A stretch of 64,000 nt of DNA from positions 4,849,380-4,913,379 of the forward strand of contig NW_020654229.1 in assembly GCF_003589595.1 (NCBI RefSeq). Direction: 5' to 3'. Positions 10,401-17,863 of the stretch are shown piece by piece. Position numbers and translations under genes: made by a program. The notes beneath the pieces are model-generated. The model saw only the letters and a program-made list of their open reading frames with translations, made no database searches and was not told where the DNA came from. The DNA is from Hyposmocoma kahamanoa. Its lineage: Eukaryota; Arthropoda; Insecta; Lepidoptera; Cosmopterigidae. Each line of letters begins with the position of its first letter. The stretch's first letter is position 1.

Positions 10401-13400
10401 ATATCATTCACAGTCATATCTTGTCTCGACAGTCGTTCGATCCAATACTTGTTCCTAACGTTGGATAGGTGCCCGCAGTCGCTCGAGATGTTCAAGATGC
10501 GTCCATTGTTCCTGACCAAGGGAAACAGCAGCTCTTGAATAGTCAGGATGCTTTTATAATTGATGTTGATGATTTCCTCATTCTCCTCGTGGGAGTTGTA
10601 CAGCTGTGCGCTGTTGGCGATGGCTGCGTTGTTGATTAGAATGTCAATGCCGCCGTGGCTGCGCTTGATGTGCTCGCGAAAGCGCAGAACGCTTTCTCTA
10701 TCGGTGACATCCAGCTGATGGTATTCAGGATTAAGGCCGAGTTCTTTAAGCTGCGAGACAGCCGTGCGCCCGCGCTCTTCGCTGCGTGACGTAAGATACA
10801 CCACGCCGTCGTACCTCCTCAACAGTCCCTTCACAATCGCAAAGCCAATTCCCTTGTTGGAACCGGTTACAACAGCTACTTTCTTAGACATGGTGTTCTA
10901 ATCGACGTTCGTTTATACAATGCGAATAGATCGCTCAAATGATGCTATTTCATTTTGTACGTCGACCCCTAGATAACGTTATCGGAAGGTCTGTTCATTA
11001 TTTTTAACGATGCCGATAACGTAATCGGACATATAAAGTGTTTAATCATATGCTTTCAAAAACGTTCAAACCGAGTTTAAAAGGTTACACAAGGCGACTT
11101 TTAGCAGCAATGCAAACGCGATTAACTTTTTAAAGTAATTAACTTATTTATTTATTTAATGTATCTATTAATTTAACTTTTAAATTTACAATTAACAAAA
11201 CAAAACAATGTCCATAAACCTATATAATTTTTCGTCGTTGCAGTCGCGCATTTACATCGATGCAGTCGCGCGTTTCCATCGATGCAATCGCCTTTAAAGG
11301 TTTTCTAAGTACAAACATACACCTGATATTGCAGTATGCACTACGTGCTACTTTTTCAGCTAAGACTATTTTAATTATATTCAAAAACATTTTTTCAGAC
11401 AAATAAATATTTTTGTATGTATTTTGCCACATCTGACAGTGACACCTGTCAAAAGCTCAAGATACTAAATTATATTTGTGTGAAAATTACATAAAATTTT
11501 TATACATTTAACTGCCTATGTGGCCGAACAGTTACCATGTCGGACTGCCACGCAGAGTTTCCTACATTATGGCTTACATTTATTTCTCTCGTGCGTATGC
11601 GTGTAATTTGTGGTCGTCTATGTAAGTGTCGTGCGGGACTATGTTGAGTATGTGCGTTATTATTAAAAAACAAATATATAATTCATGCTAAATAAAACAT
11701 TAAAAGTTATATATTTTTTTTATGAACGAAAAATACTATAACGAAAAATAGGTGTGTCGCGCGCCCGCGTACTGCGCGTAGTACGCGGGNNNNNNNNNNN
11801 NNNNNNNNNNNNNNNNNNNNNNNNNNNNNNNNNNNNNNNNNNNNNNNNNNNNNNNNNNNNNNNNNNNNNNNNNNNNNNNNNNNNNNNNNNNNNNNNNNNN
11901 NNNNNNNNNNNNNNNNNNNNNNNNNNNNNNNNNNNNNNNNNNNNNNNNNNNNNNNNNNNNNNNNNNNNNNNNNNNNNNNNNNNNNNNNNNNNNNNNNNNN
12001 NNNNNNNNNNNNNNNNNNNNNNNNNNNNNNNNNNNNNNNNNNNNNNNNNNNNNNNNNNNNNNNNNNNNNNNNNNNNNNNNNNNNNNNNNNNNNNNNNNNN
12101 NNNNNNNNNNNNNNNNNNNNNNNNNNNNNNNNNNNNNNNNNNNNNNNNNNNNNNNNNNNNNNNNNNNNNNNNNNNNNNNNNNNNNNNNNAGTACGCGGGC
12201 GCGCGACACACCTATTCGTAACAATTGTAGTGCCACTCAGGGCTTTAAATCACAAACATCAGAGGAACATTGCACTGCACCTGTCAACCTGATACACAAT
12301 TTGACTAGTCCCTAGTGCCTGTAATCTCACCAGCACCTGTACTCTTCAAAACCGGAACGCAATAATGCCCATATTAGTGCTTGGCGGCAGAAATAGGTAA
12401 GGTGGCAGTACTACTGCTACTAAATATCTAAACCCAATTTCTCAGAATTTATTCTTGAAAAATTTCGCCTTCGGACCAGTTATACCATTGAATTATACCA
12501 TTAATGGTATATTGGATTATTTATAGTAATGGTATAACTGGGATAAACTAGTGTCACCTATACCATTACAGGTATAAATGAGACAGGTTAGTACTGTAGT
12601 CTAGGCTCTACTCTATGAGTAGAACTACTGGCTGAGTGAATATAGTTTTGTATTTAGAATGTGTTTTAAAAAATAGGATAGAAAAACGAACATCTTGGCA
12701 GATCTAAAAGTAGCCTCAAGAAGTAAACATGTGAAAAATACAATAAACATCTAATTTTGAAGTTAATCCCAGTTTATATTTATAAAGTACCTCTCGCTAC
12801 GCAACCAAAGCTACGTCTCTAGGTTACAATACATCGAGCATGTAACCAGAAATAGAGACGAAATAAGGGCCATCCACCCCTGGCAACTCATCTTTAATAT
12901 CAACTCTCAAAGTAGAAAGCTGAAATAGTACGGCGCCAACAACTGACCTGCGTGTACGTCTCCGTATAAGCCAAAAATATTCTGTATTTATGACATATAT
13001 TATTATATATATGACATTTCGTCTCTATTGCTGGTTATATACTCGATGGGTTAGTACCACTTATACAATTAATGGTATAACTGGTCGAGAGGCAAAATTT
13101 CCACTATTTGAAATTTTCCGAAAAATTACTCAACTCTATATAGGTACAACCATTGACTTACAATTATATGGACGTCATGTCCGCGCTAAAAAGTGTCCGA
13201 ACTTATAGGGCGTTAAAATCGTATACAGAGCGTCATTCACGCTTTAGTCTTCGTTTGTTCGACTGACAGCGAAGCAAGCAAAATTAGACAGTACTCCGAT
13301 GACATTACAATTAAAATTCAGCGTTTTAGTTTTTTCATATTCCTTTACATGTCAGTACGTTTAAATAGGTTGACTTGGGACATTTTTTTCGTGGTTTTTT

Positions 13401-15172
13401 TATTAGACCCGTCGTCCATTTATTTGTTAGTCAATGGGTACAACTAAAATTATAACATGACAACCCTACACTCCAAGCTCTAGGCATTGGCGCGCCGGAC
13501 ACAGGGGAGTTGCCCAACTTGCCTTAACTCAAACATAATTAAATATTTCCAGATTCACCTTTCAACGGAGCCAATACAGTGCATAGCCTGTAACCGTGTC
13601 TTCTATACACCATTTCAATACAAAAAACACATGCGGGAACGGCACACTAGGCAGAAGTTCATATGTATACTATGCAGAGAGAGATTTGAAACTCTCAAAC
13701 AGAAATGGGACCACATGTGGGAGATACATAAGCAGAGGAAACACAAGGCGGATTGCCCTGTTTGTGATCGGTGAGTACACAGTATACTCGGGGCTTAGCA
13801 GTACATACTTAAAAATGTAGATGGCGACACTAGGATAAAATAAAAAATATAAATGATTGATATTGAGTTCTTAGGTTTTCGCGATTGTTACACATAGGAA
13901 ATGAAACTATTTTTCCGGATTTAAATCGCGTATATTTGTTTTTTCAAATACGGTCACGGACATAAGACTGCAGTACTAATTAATATATTTTTAATTTATT
14001 CTAATTTCCATGATTAATTAGTAATAAATTTAACTTAATAAAAATTCATATTGTTAAAATAAAAAAATTGTAAAACATAATGTAGCGTAAATTGGAATGT
14101 TTCTTGGTAAAATTAAAAATAAGGTATTTAATTAATAACTTTTGTAACTATAGTGAAAATAGAGGGTTGTTTGCATTAATATTAGACATAACTGGTTGAT
14201 GACTGTACTATCTCAGTCAACCGCGACCACGGAACCTGTAAATGGCCCAAAACGTTAGTTTGTTTGAAAAAATCAAATATACGCGATTTAAGTCCGCAAA
14301 AACAGTTTAATTTCCTACATAAATGATTAAATTTTTATTGAATTGATATTCAATTATTTCTGTTAGGTTCGAATCCGGCCGGATCAAAATGTTATCTATG
14401 ACCTGAAAAAATTATCATATATTTAGATTCATTTTCAAAAACTTCAGTATAATTTTTACAATATGTATCCAGGTAATGCCTCATAAAATACTTCATAACG
14501 GTTTCTTTTCATTTAGTTAATTACATAAATTATTAGTTTCCCAAAGTGGTCCCTACCAGTAGGCACTGAAGAGTCCTAGGGGGCGGGCCCCTACGGTAAG
14601 GAGCCAATTGGGGGCGTTGTTGTTGTCCAGGTGCTACCGCAAATGAAAATTGCCCTGAATTATCTATGTAAACTACACTACATATATATATATATAATTT
14701 TTTTCGTTGTGATTTTTTTGTATAAATTAATATAAAAAATACGTGTTTTTCAATTATTTTTTTTGGTGGTGGATCTTAAAATTTTTTTATCTTGCCTAAG
14801 TGAACCCAAAACTTTTGGAACTTTTAACCTAAAGCTTTGTAGTATAGTGTTCGATCTTTATATTAATAATTATGTAGTCGAAAACTCACTGAACAGACGA
14901 GAAAACTGGTATTTTTTTTTACAAATTGCCATGTTTTTTTTTTCATTTACTTTTATTGCTCACGTTCCAGTTCATATCGCAAGTTCCAAGACGTACGCAA
15001 CCATATCAAGCTGGAGCATAAAATGGACGTCACCACTCTTACGCTTGTTAACACGAAAAATTGTGATGCGTCGCCGAGCACCGCAATTTTAAAAAACGCC
15101 CGTGAAGTTTTGAAGACCAGCTCAATTGACCAGCAGCCGAAAGAGACGTTGCTGGTGTACGATTCACCATAA
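2594..15172 (+). CDS. C2H2 zinc-finger protein gene, five exons, 5' partial
   Basis: Exons 2594-4459, 6861-7051, 8393-8584, 13553-13770 and 14971-15172 have AG/GT borders, and the phases match at every junction (1, 0, 0, 2). The joined sequence encodes 888 residues plus stop. The N-terminal two thirds is acidic, with five psi-K-x-E motifs, atypical Cys/His fingers and a long NEKL-type coiled coil. The C-terminal part holds seven C2H2 fingers. This layout fits an insect DNA-binding transcription regulator; a ZAD dimerisation domain might be on the missing first exon, but that is inference. No orthologue is recognised. Introns are large and carry MITEs and an antisense SDR gene. A poly(A) signal follows at 15277. 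Confidence 0.9.
5070..5150. repeat. A-rich tandem repeat, about 31-bp unit
   Basis: The motif AAAAAGAAAAAGAAGAATT followed by AAAAACC occurs twice, with a third partial unit. It is simple-sequence-derived. Confidence 0.75.
5160..5305 (+). repeat. tRNA-derived SINE, family S2, plus strand
   Basis: The head TGGCTTAGTTGGCATAGCG gives an A box and GGTTCGAATCC a B box, about 30 bp apart as in tRNA genes. The body GATTGAAGAAATTTTTTCTAA follows, then a TTGTATTAAAAATTATAA tail. Acceptor-stem pairing is not intact and the body is shared with other copies, so this is a SINE and not a tRNA gene. Confidence 0.8.
5510..5785 (+). repeat. Interspersed repeat family A, copy 2
   Basis: It has the same order of landmarks as the copy at 1478: ACGGGACGAACAAGT, then CCACTCAGAG, then CACCAGCACCCTTACCC, and GGCGGCAGAAATAGGT near the end. 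It is preceded by TTTTTAATAATATCAAG, a 5' border shared with the copies at 17020 and 57955. Confidence 0.75.
5912..6675. mobile_element. TIR element R, copy 1, interrupted by a SINE
   Basis: The left end, CCAACCATTTATTTAACTTT, is inverted at the right end as GTCAAAAGTTAAATAAA. A second copy lies at 42908-43412 and aligns over nearly its whole length, without the SINE. Short minus-strand frames (for example SDWDRDVAFDNLC) hint at an eroded coding region. The superfamily is not assigned; flanks of the second copy suggest a duplication of about 7 bp. Confidence 0.65.
6432..6641 (-). repeat. Full-length SINE, family S2, with target-site duplication
   Basis: The element is flanked by identical 14-mers TTAGTATTCGAGCT at 6418-6431 and 6642-6655. 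On the minus strand it has the head TGGCTTAGTTGGTATAGCG, the B box GGTTCGAATCC and a body ending toward 6432. A paralogous unoccupied site lies near 43370 (GGTTAGAATTCGAACAG). This fixes S2 length at about 210 bp and shows target-primed insertion. Confidence 0.9.
6861..7051 (+). CDS. Zinc-finger gene exon, first canonical fingers
   Basis: The exon sits between TTTTTTTAG and the donor GTAATTTC. It encodes the finger CVVCERVFDRRNDSKRHLIEH and starts the next (CQLCHMKFDK), which is completed in the following exon. It enters in phase 1 and leaves in phase 0. Confidence 0.93.
7075..7465. mobile_element. Harbinger-like MITE with GGCGCGTTC termini
   Basis: The ends CGGCGCGTTCCCA and GAACGCGCCA are inverted and flanked by TAA on both sides, as expected for PIF/Harbinger TSDs. 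Internal ACGACTGTCG and CGACAGTCG-type motifs recur. A related 3' portion lies at 8878-9048. The element starts 23 bp inside the intron, just after the donor site. Confidence 0.65.
7515..7630. repeat. Repeat also seen at 29070
   Basis: CAACAGACCTC and TTTCTGCTTCCGCAACTTTT followed by ATCGGAAG are shared with 29075-29135, where an internal segment is missing. The family is unknown. Confidence 0.5.
7635..8110 (+). repeat. Diverged copy of TA-flanked MITE M
   Basis: It aligns in the same orientation with 60600-61060 (shared AATCATC, TTATTCATCCAA, GAATAAAGAAGG, ATCGATAAAACT). The terminal inverted repeats seen at 60524 and 61081 are not recognisable here, so this copy is truncated or eroded. Confidence 0.55.
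8165..8235 (+). repeat. tRNA-derived SINE head fragment (S1)
   Basis: GGTTACCATGCAGGTCTGCC followed by the B box GGTTCGATCCCCGGCCGGG matches the heads at 48530 and 52668. The body is absent. It lies in a zinc-finger intron. Confidence 0.6.
8393..8584 (+). CDS. Zinc-finger gene exon, fingers 2-4
   Basis: The exon follows GTCTTTTCCAG and ends before GTTAGT. It is exactly 64 codons in phase 0. It completes finger 2 (SGLYKQHMRDH), encodes finger 3 (CELCDKSFSDSSNFAKHKK then VH) and opens finger 4 (CDMCKKKFHSKHQIQKHMA), whose final His is supplied by the next exon. Confidence 0.95.
8878..9048. mobile_element. 3' part of a Harbinger-like MITE
   Basis: It matches the second half of the 7075-7465 element, including GAACAACTTCATTTAAATAT, and ends GGGAACGCGCCC followed by TAA. 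The 5' half is missing. Confidence 0.6.
9240..9474. mobile_element. hAT-like MITE, TTCCCAAA termini, copy 1
   Basis: The ends CATAGTTTCCCAAAGTGG and AAGTTTGGGAACCTATG are inverted. The flanking octamers are only similar (CTTTAGAG and GTTTGGGG). A diverged copy is at 14533-14828, an inverted fragment at 39966-40030, and a related element with a perfect octamer duplication at 48069-48252. Confidence 0.7.
9815..9978. mobile_element. TIR repeat with ACCGACCTCAAAAG end, copy 1
   Basis: It begins AAAAAACCGACCTCAAAAG and carries ATTCCACCTCTAAA-type sequence also present in the larger copy at 47245-47495. It directly abuts the 3' end of the SDR gene. Confidence 0.55.
10025..10891 (-). CDS. CBR1-like short-chain dehydrogenase/reductase, single exon
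   Basis: The intact 288-residue frame has the NADP(H) Rossmann motif TGSNKGIG (residues 9-16), LDVTD (60-64), NNAA (87-90), a catalytic serine in NISS (136 or 137) and YRVAK with Tyr194 and Lys198. The long insert between Ser and Tyr (about 140-185) and the HPGLVRTDM segment are typical of carbonyl reductase 1/20beta-HSD-like enzymes, which reduce ketones and quinones in the cytosol with NADPH. The first ATG directly precedes SKKVAVVTG, so the start is secure. The gene is antisense within a zinc-finger intron and has no introns, so it could be a retrocopy, but the reading frame and active site are intact. Confidence 0.93.
   Translation of the reverse strand: MSKKVAVVTGSNKGIGFAIVKGLLRRYDGVVYLTSRSEERGRTAVSQLKELGLNPEYHQLDVTDRESVLRFREHIKRSHGGIDILINNAAIANSAQLYNSHEENEEIININYKSILTIQELLFPLVRNNGRILNISSDCGHLSNVRNKYWIERLSRQDMTVNDINEFVEWFLKESRNGTFKKEELADDATAAAYRVAKVALSALTMLQQNELAARNISVNSMHPGLVRTDMTQGVGFYSADQAAETPIYLVLDAPQNLKGAYVWFDRKVLDWYDYNADYYFKSKTLNG
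11508..11680 (+). repeat. S1 SINE, internally deleted
   Basis: The head GTGGCCGAACAGTTACCATG is joined to the body TTACATTTATTTCTCTCGTG and the tail GGACTATGTTGAGTATGTGC. The B box segment present at 52720 is missing. Confidence 0.7.
11748..12215. mobile_element. Inverted repeats bracketing the assembly gap
   Basis: The 26 bases at 11748-11773 (starting ATAGGTGTGTCGCGCGCCCG) are exactly the reverse complement of 12190-12215. Inside the left arm, CCCGCGTACT and AGTACGCGGG form a 10-bp stem around GCGCGT. The middle is unsequenced. It may be a foldback or TIR element whose GC-rich palindromic interior was not resolved, or an assembly artefact. Confidence 0.6.
11790..12189. other. Assembly gap, 400 N
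   Basis: This is a run of 400 unknown bases. The round number suggests either a fixed-size or an estimated gap. Reading frames spanning it are meaningless. Confidence 0.99.
12222..12425 (+). repeat. Interspersed repeat family A, copy 3
   Basis: It starts inside the family at GTAGTGCCACTCAGGG, right after the inverted repeat, and runs to GGTGGCAGTACTACTGC. It is truncated at the 5' side. Confidence 0.7.
12476..12540. repeat. Short inverted repeat with CCAGTTATACCATT arms
   Basis: CCAGTTATACCATT at the left and AATGGTATAACTGG at the right pair perfectly over 14 bp, with an inner ATACCATTAATGGTAT palindrome. A further TTAATGGTATAACTGG occurs near 13070. It is probably a small MITE. Confidence 0.65.
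12832..13048. mobile_element. hAT-type MITE H1, copy 1
   Basis: It has inverted ends CATCGAGCATGTAACC and GGTTATATACTCGATG, with AGAGACGAAAT just inside. It is internally deleted compared with the copies at 33956 and 42193. The flanks share only a partial direct repeat here. Confidence 0.75.
13151..13436. mobile_element. hAT-type MITE H2, copy 1, with 8-bp duplication
   Basis: The inverted ends are CATTGACTTACAA and TTGTTAGTCAATG. It is flanked by identical octamers GGTACAAC at 13143-13150 and 13437-13444. It matches the copy at 21728-21977 in opposite orientation. It ends about 110 bp before the next zinc-finger exon. Confidence 0.88.
13553..13770 (+). CDS. Zinc-finger gene exon, fingers 5-7 (start)
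   Basis: The acceptor is AATATTTCCAG and the donor GTGAGTAC. It opens in phase 0 with IHLSTEPIQ (His completes finger 4), encodes CIACNRVFYTPFQYKKHMRE then RH, CILCRERFETLKQKWDHMWE then IH, and the start of finger 7 (CPVCDR). It ends in phase 2. Confidence 0.94.
13897..14315. mobile_element. TIR element F, copy 1
   Basis: The left GGAAATGAAACTATTTTT, with CCGGATTTAAATCGCG inside, is mirrored at the right by CGCGATTTAAGTCCG then TTTAATTTCC. Flanking ACATA-type pentamers occur on both sides. Related sequences are at 30186, 41302, 57195 and 58285. It lies in the last zinc-finger intron. Confidence 0.65.
14325..14420. repeat. Rearranged S2 SINE fragment
   Basis: A TTGAATTGATATTCAA tail palindrome is followed by the B box GGTTCGAATCCGGCCGGAT without its A box. 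Confidence 0.5.
14533..14828. mobile_element. hAT-like MITE, TTCCCAAA termini, copy 2
   Basis: It matches the 9240-9474 element along its length (CCAAAGTGGTCC, GGTGCTACCGCA, ATCTTGCCTAAGTG) but contains an AT-rich expansion near 14680-14770. Its right end is eroded. Confidence 0.65.
14971..15172 (+). CDS. Zinc-finger gene terminal exon
   Basis: The acceptor is TCACGTTCCAG. The first base completes the Arg codon of CPVCDR, then SYRKFQDVRNHIKLEH closes finger 7. About 50 further residues without a domain lead to the TAA at 15170-15172. Confidence 0.94.
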
Positions 15173-15276
15173 GGCTGTCCTTTCCTCAAGTTCACTGTGT
15201 AAAGCTGTACACAGGTGTATTATTGACATATTTTTGTGAAATAACTACATTAGAAAAACTTTTTCTCGATAATCTT

Positions 15277-15282
15277 AATAAA
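15277..15282 (+). promoter_or_regulatory. Poly(A) signal of the zinc-finger gene
   Basis: A canonical AATAAA lies 105 bases after the stop codon. It is the first one downstream, so it is the likely 3'-end signal. Confidence 0.6.
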
Positions 15283-15389
15283 AACTAGTGCTGGCTGCGG
15301 TGAAGAAGGTTCTAAAATCTCTCACTAGATATCACAAGCGCGGTTCAGAATGCCGAAAAATCCAGTACAAATATCTTTTACAAAAACAC

Positions 15390-15520
15390 ATATAATTGAC
15401 CCGTAGCTCAGTTGTTAAGAGCAATGCTACGGTGCAGTATTGTCGTGAGTTCCAAGTCCCATTGGGTCGAAAAAGTTTTTGTGTGTTCGATTTTTGTATG
15501 AATAATCATAATATACACAG
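15390..15520 (+). repeat. tRNA-derived SINE, family S3
   Basis: CCCGTAGCTCAGTTGTTAAG is an A-box-like head and GAGTTCCAAGTCCCATTGGG a degenerate B-box arm. The body, GTGTTCGATTTTTGTATG then AATAATCATAA, is shared with 53855-53985. Confidence 0.65.
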
Positions 15521-15529
15521 GTGTTTGTA

Positions 15530-16190
15530 AAGCGAGATTTGTTGTAATCAAATGTTTACGGACACATCTAGCTGAAATTACAACGCTAAATTGCGTATGT
15601 ACATATTTATTTTTATAATATGTTTTTACTATCATAACGCCTTCAAGTTAGATGCTTATGGAAACGTTGCAGTATGGCCACAGTCGTGATACGTGCACGC
15701 CCCTTTTCCAGTCACAAATAGCATGGTCAGTCATATAATAATTGATTCCATAGGTAAAATTTTTACACTTGAAAATGTAATTTTTTTAACCTACTGCTCG
15801 TTCACTGTGCCGACTTCACTGAGAAGAACGAGGAAGAAACTCTAGGGATTGCTTTTTTTTTTCAAATAAATGGCGCAAGAAAAATTTACAAAATAAATTC
15901 ATCGCATCAGAACTGCATCAGGTAAATTTTGATATTCTAATGATATTCGGATAGGAATATTCACTAGGAAAACAATAACATATGATTTGTATCGTAAATT
16001 TGGAACCTAATCAGAATTTTATGCATTTTTCTGTTGTTTTTTTCTGATATTCATAATTGTAAAATATTACGGAAAATCATTACTACCTTAGCGCCTGTAA
16101 ACAAAGGGTTAGCGAACTAAAAGTTACCATGGCGACAGTGGCGCCACTGCAGTGCTTATATAAGCGTCTAATTTGAAGGAGCCCTAGTAT
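15530..16190. other. AT-rich interval without recognised features
   Basis: No reading frame with coding character and no repeat shared within the window was seen. Confidence 0.5.
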
Positions 16191-16191
16191 A

Positions 16192-16300
16192 TTTAAATAC
16201 CTCCGTGGTCGAGAGGCTTGCTCGCCGGTTTTCATGGTGTCGCCATCTCTGAGGTCCCAGGTTCTACCCTCGGCCGGATTTGAAGAAAACTAACTTTTCT
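16192..16300 (+). repeat. tRNA-derived SINE head, family S1
   Basis: CCTCCGTGGTCGAGAGGC (A box) and CCCAGGTTCTACCCTCGG (mutated B box) are separated by a GTTTTCATGGTGTCGCC insert, the same as in the copies at 1848 and 53640. Confidence 0.65.
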
Positions 16301-16639
16301 ATATTGTCACGGGTGTAGGTGTTTGTGGCACCGTGCTTTTAATTTTACCAAAATAATTATGAGTTAAAATCAAATACTATCTGTGCACTTCTCCGTAATT
16401 GTATTACGACGAAATATATTGCTTTTTTTAAATTGTACAATAATATAAATAATAATAAAATCAAATTATATATACTGAATGTTAGGTAAAGAAAAACGAA
16501 CCTTAAAAACATTAGTCTGCCGCCGTTAGTTGAAAGGGCGCTTGTGACAAAAACCCCTTCCTTCCCCTTTCAATCACCGGGGGAATAGGCGCAGGCTGTG
16601 GTTCCACTCCCATTTTGTGGATATTCCAATAATTCGCTT

Positions 16640-16800
16640 GAAGCGTTTCGCTTCCACATTTATATGGCGAACGACTATGGAGTGGAATTCCCTGCCTGCA
16701 GACGTGTTCCCTGAACGCTATAACTTGGACCTTTTCAAAGCGACACAGTGAATAAGCATTGTTTAGGTGTGCATGTTCCATTGTCGACCTCATCGCCACT
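16640..16800 (+). pseudogene. LINE ORF2 C-terminal remnant
   Basis: The frame 16683-16751 reads [20 protein letters not shown] and stops. WNSLP, then YNLDLFK, is the usual end of jockey-like reverse transcriptases. The preceding codons are frameshifted, and a short 3' UTR follows. Confidence 0.65.
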
Positions 16801-17019
16801 TTCCGTCAGGTAAGATGAGGTCAAATGCGCACTTATTTTTTATAAAAAAAAAACTCAAAGCTGAGAAATTACTATTTAATGAAATTAAATTAAAAAATAT
16901 CTACTTTTCTCTTGCGGTAACTTCATACTTTATCCACATAGGATAAAATAAAAATATTGACATAACAGTTTTTTTTGTAATGTCACATGCCTTTCAACTA
17001 ACGGCGACAATATTTTTTT

Positions 17020-17300
17020 TAATATATCAAGTGACGGGACGAACAAGTCGCGCGCCTGATGGTAAGCTACACGCCTGCCCATAACAGTTGCAATACCACT
17101 CAGAGTTTTAAGTTGCAAATATCTGAGGGGCACTACCACTGCGCCCGTCACCCTGAGACATAAGTTAACAAGCCCCATGTCCCCTTCAAAAACTGGAACA
17201 CAGTAATGCTGACATTACTGTTTGGCGGCAGAAATAGGTAAGGTGGCAGTACTTCCCTGGACGAACTCTGTCACAAGGAGCTCTATTTACTGCTTACAAA
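17020..17300 (+). repeat. Interspersed repeat family A, copy 4
   Basis: This copy is nearly complete: AAGTGACGGGACGAACAAGT to GGACGAACTCTGTCACAAGG. The internal CACCAGCACCC segment is deleted. Confidence 0.75.
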
Positions 17301-17861
17301 ATACATATAATCTCAAAAAAAGAATAAAAAGTCAAAATTAAAAAATATTTTTATGACAACCCAATTGGCACTTAGGCTCAATTTACAATCTGCTGCGGAA
17401 TGGAATGGAAGTAAAATTTTCTAAAGAAATTGTACATAGCATAATGAACTTTAACTCAATTGTGTAAAGTACAAACTAAATACGATACGGTAGTTGCGAA
17501 ATATTCTAAGACTGCGCGAGAATTCTCCATAAGCCACGCCACCTGTTTTTAGGCTTGTATCTAGTTTGTACTATATTCTTGACGCCGGTATCTTGGGCGC
17601 CTTCATATTAGACGCTTAAAAGCGCTCCAGTGGCACTACTAATTTTCATGCAATATTTAGAGACCCAGTTACAGTGCCACTATCGTGACACGCGCGCCAT
17701 TTTTGCAGTCACAACAAGTGAATTTAAAATTACTGAAGCGCTACAGACGCGCAGCTGCCGCGCCACTGCTGTGCTTCTATAAGCTTCTAATTATAAACAT
17801 ATCCAGGTTGAAAATTTAACTTGACAGTATTTCGAGTATATTGTGGCGCCATGATCTTTAG
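17300..17861. other. Interval before the pogo element
   Basis: No gene or clear repeat was seen. The sequence is moderately AT-rich. Confidence 0.5.
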
Positions 17862-17863
17862 TA

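Larger units (their letters stand above)
8585..13552 (+). other. Largest zinc-finger intron
   Basis: The intron holds a MITE fragment, a hAT-like MITE, the antisense SDR gene, the assembly gap with its inverted repeats, and two hAT-type MITEs with direct repeats. The stretches 9480-9810 and 10900-11500 show no gene or clear repeat beyond AT-rich sequence. A 12-bp palindrome GATAACGTTATC lies at about 10972. Confidence 0.7.

Noticed and set aside
10905..10920. TATA box of the SDR gene (TATAAA on the minus strand)
   Set aside because: Only about 20 bases before the ATG, leaving almost no 5' UTR; could be chance in AT-rich DNA.
11720..12236. Reading frames across the N run on both strands
   Set aside because: They are open only because unknown bases contain no stops.
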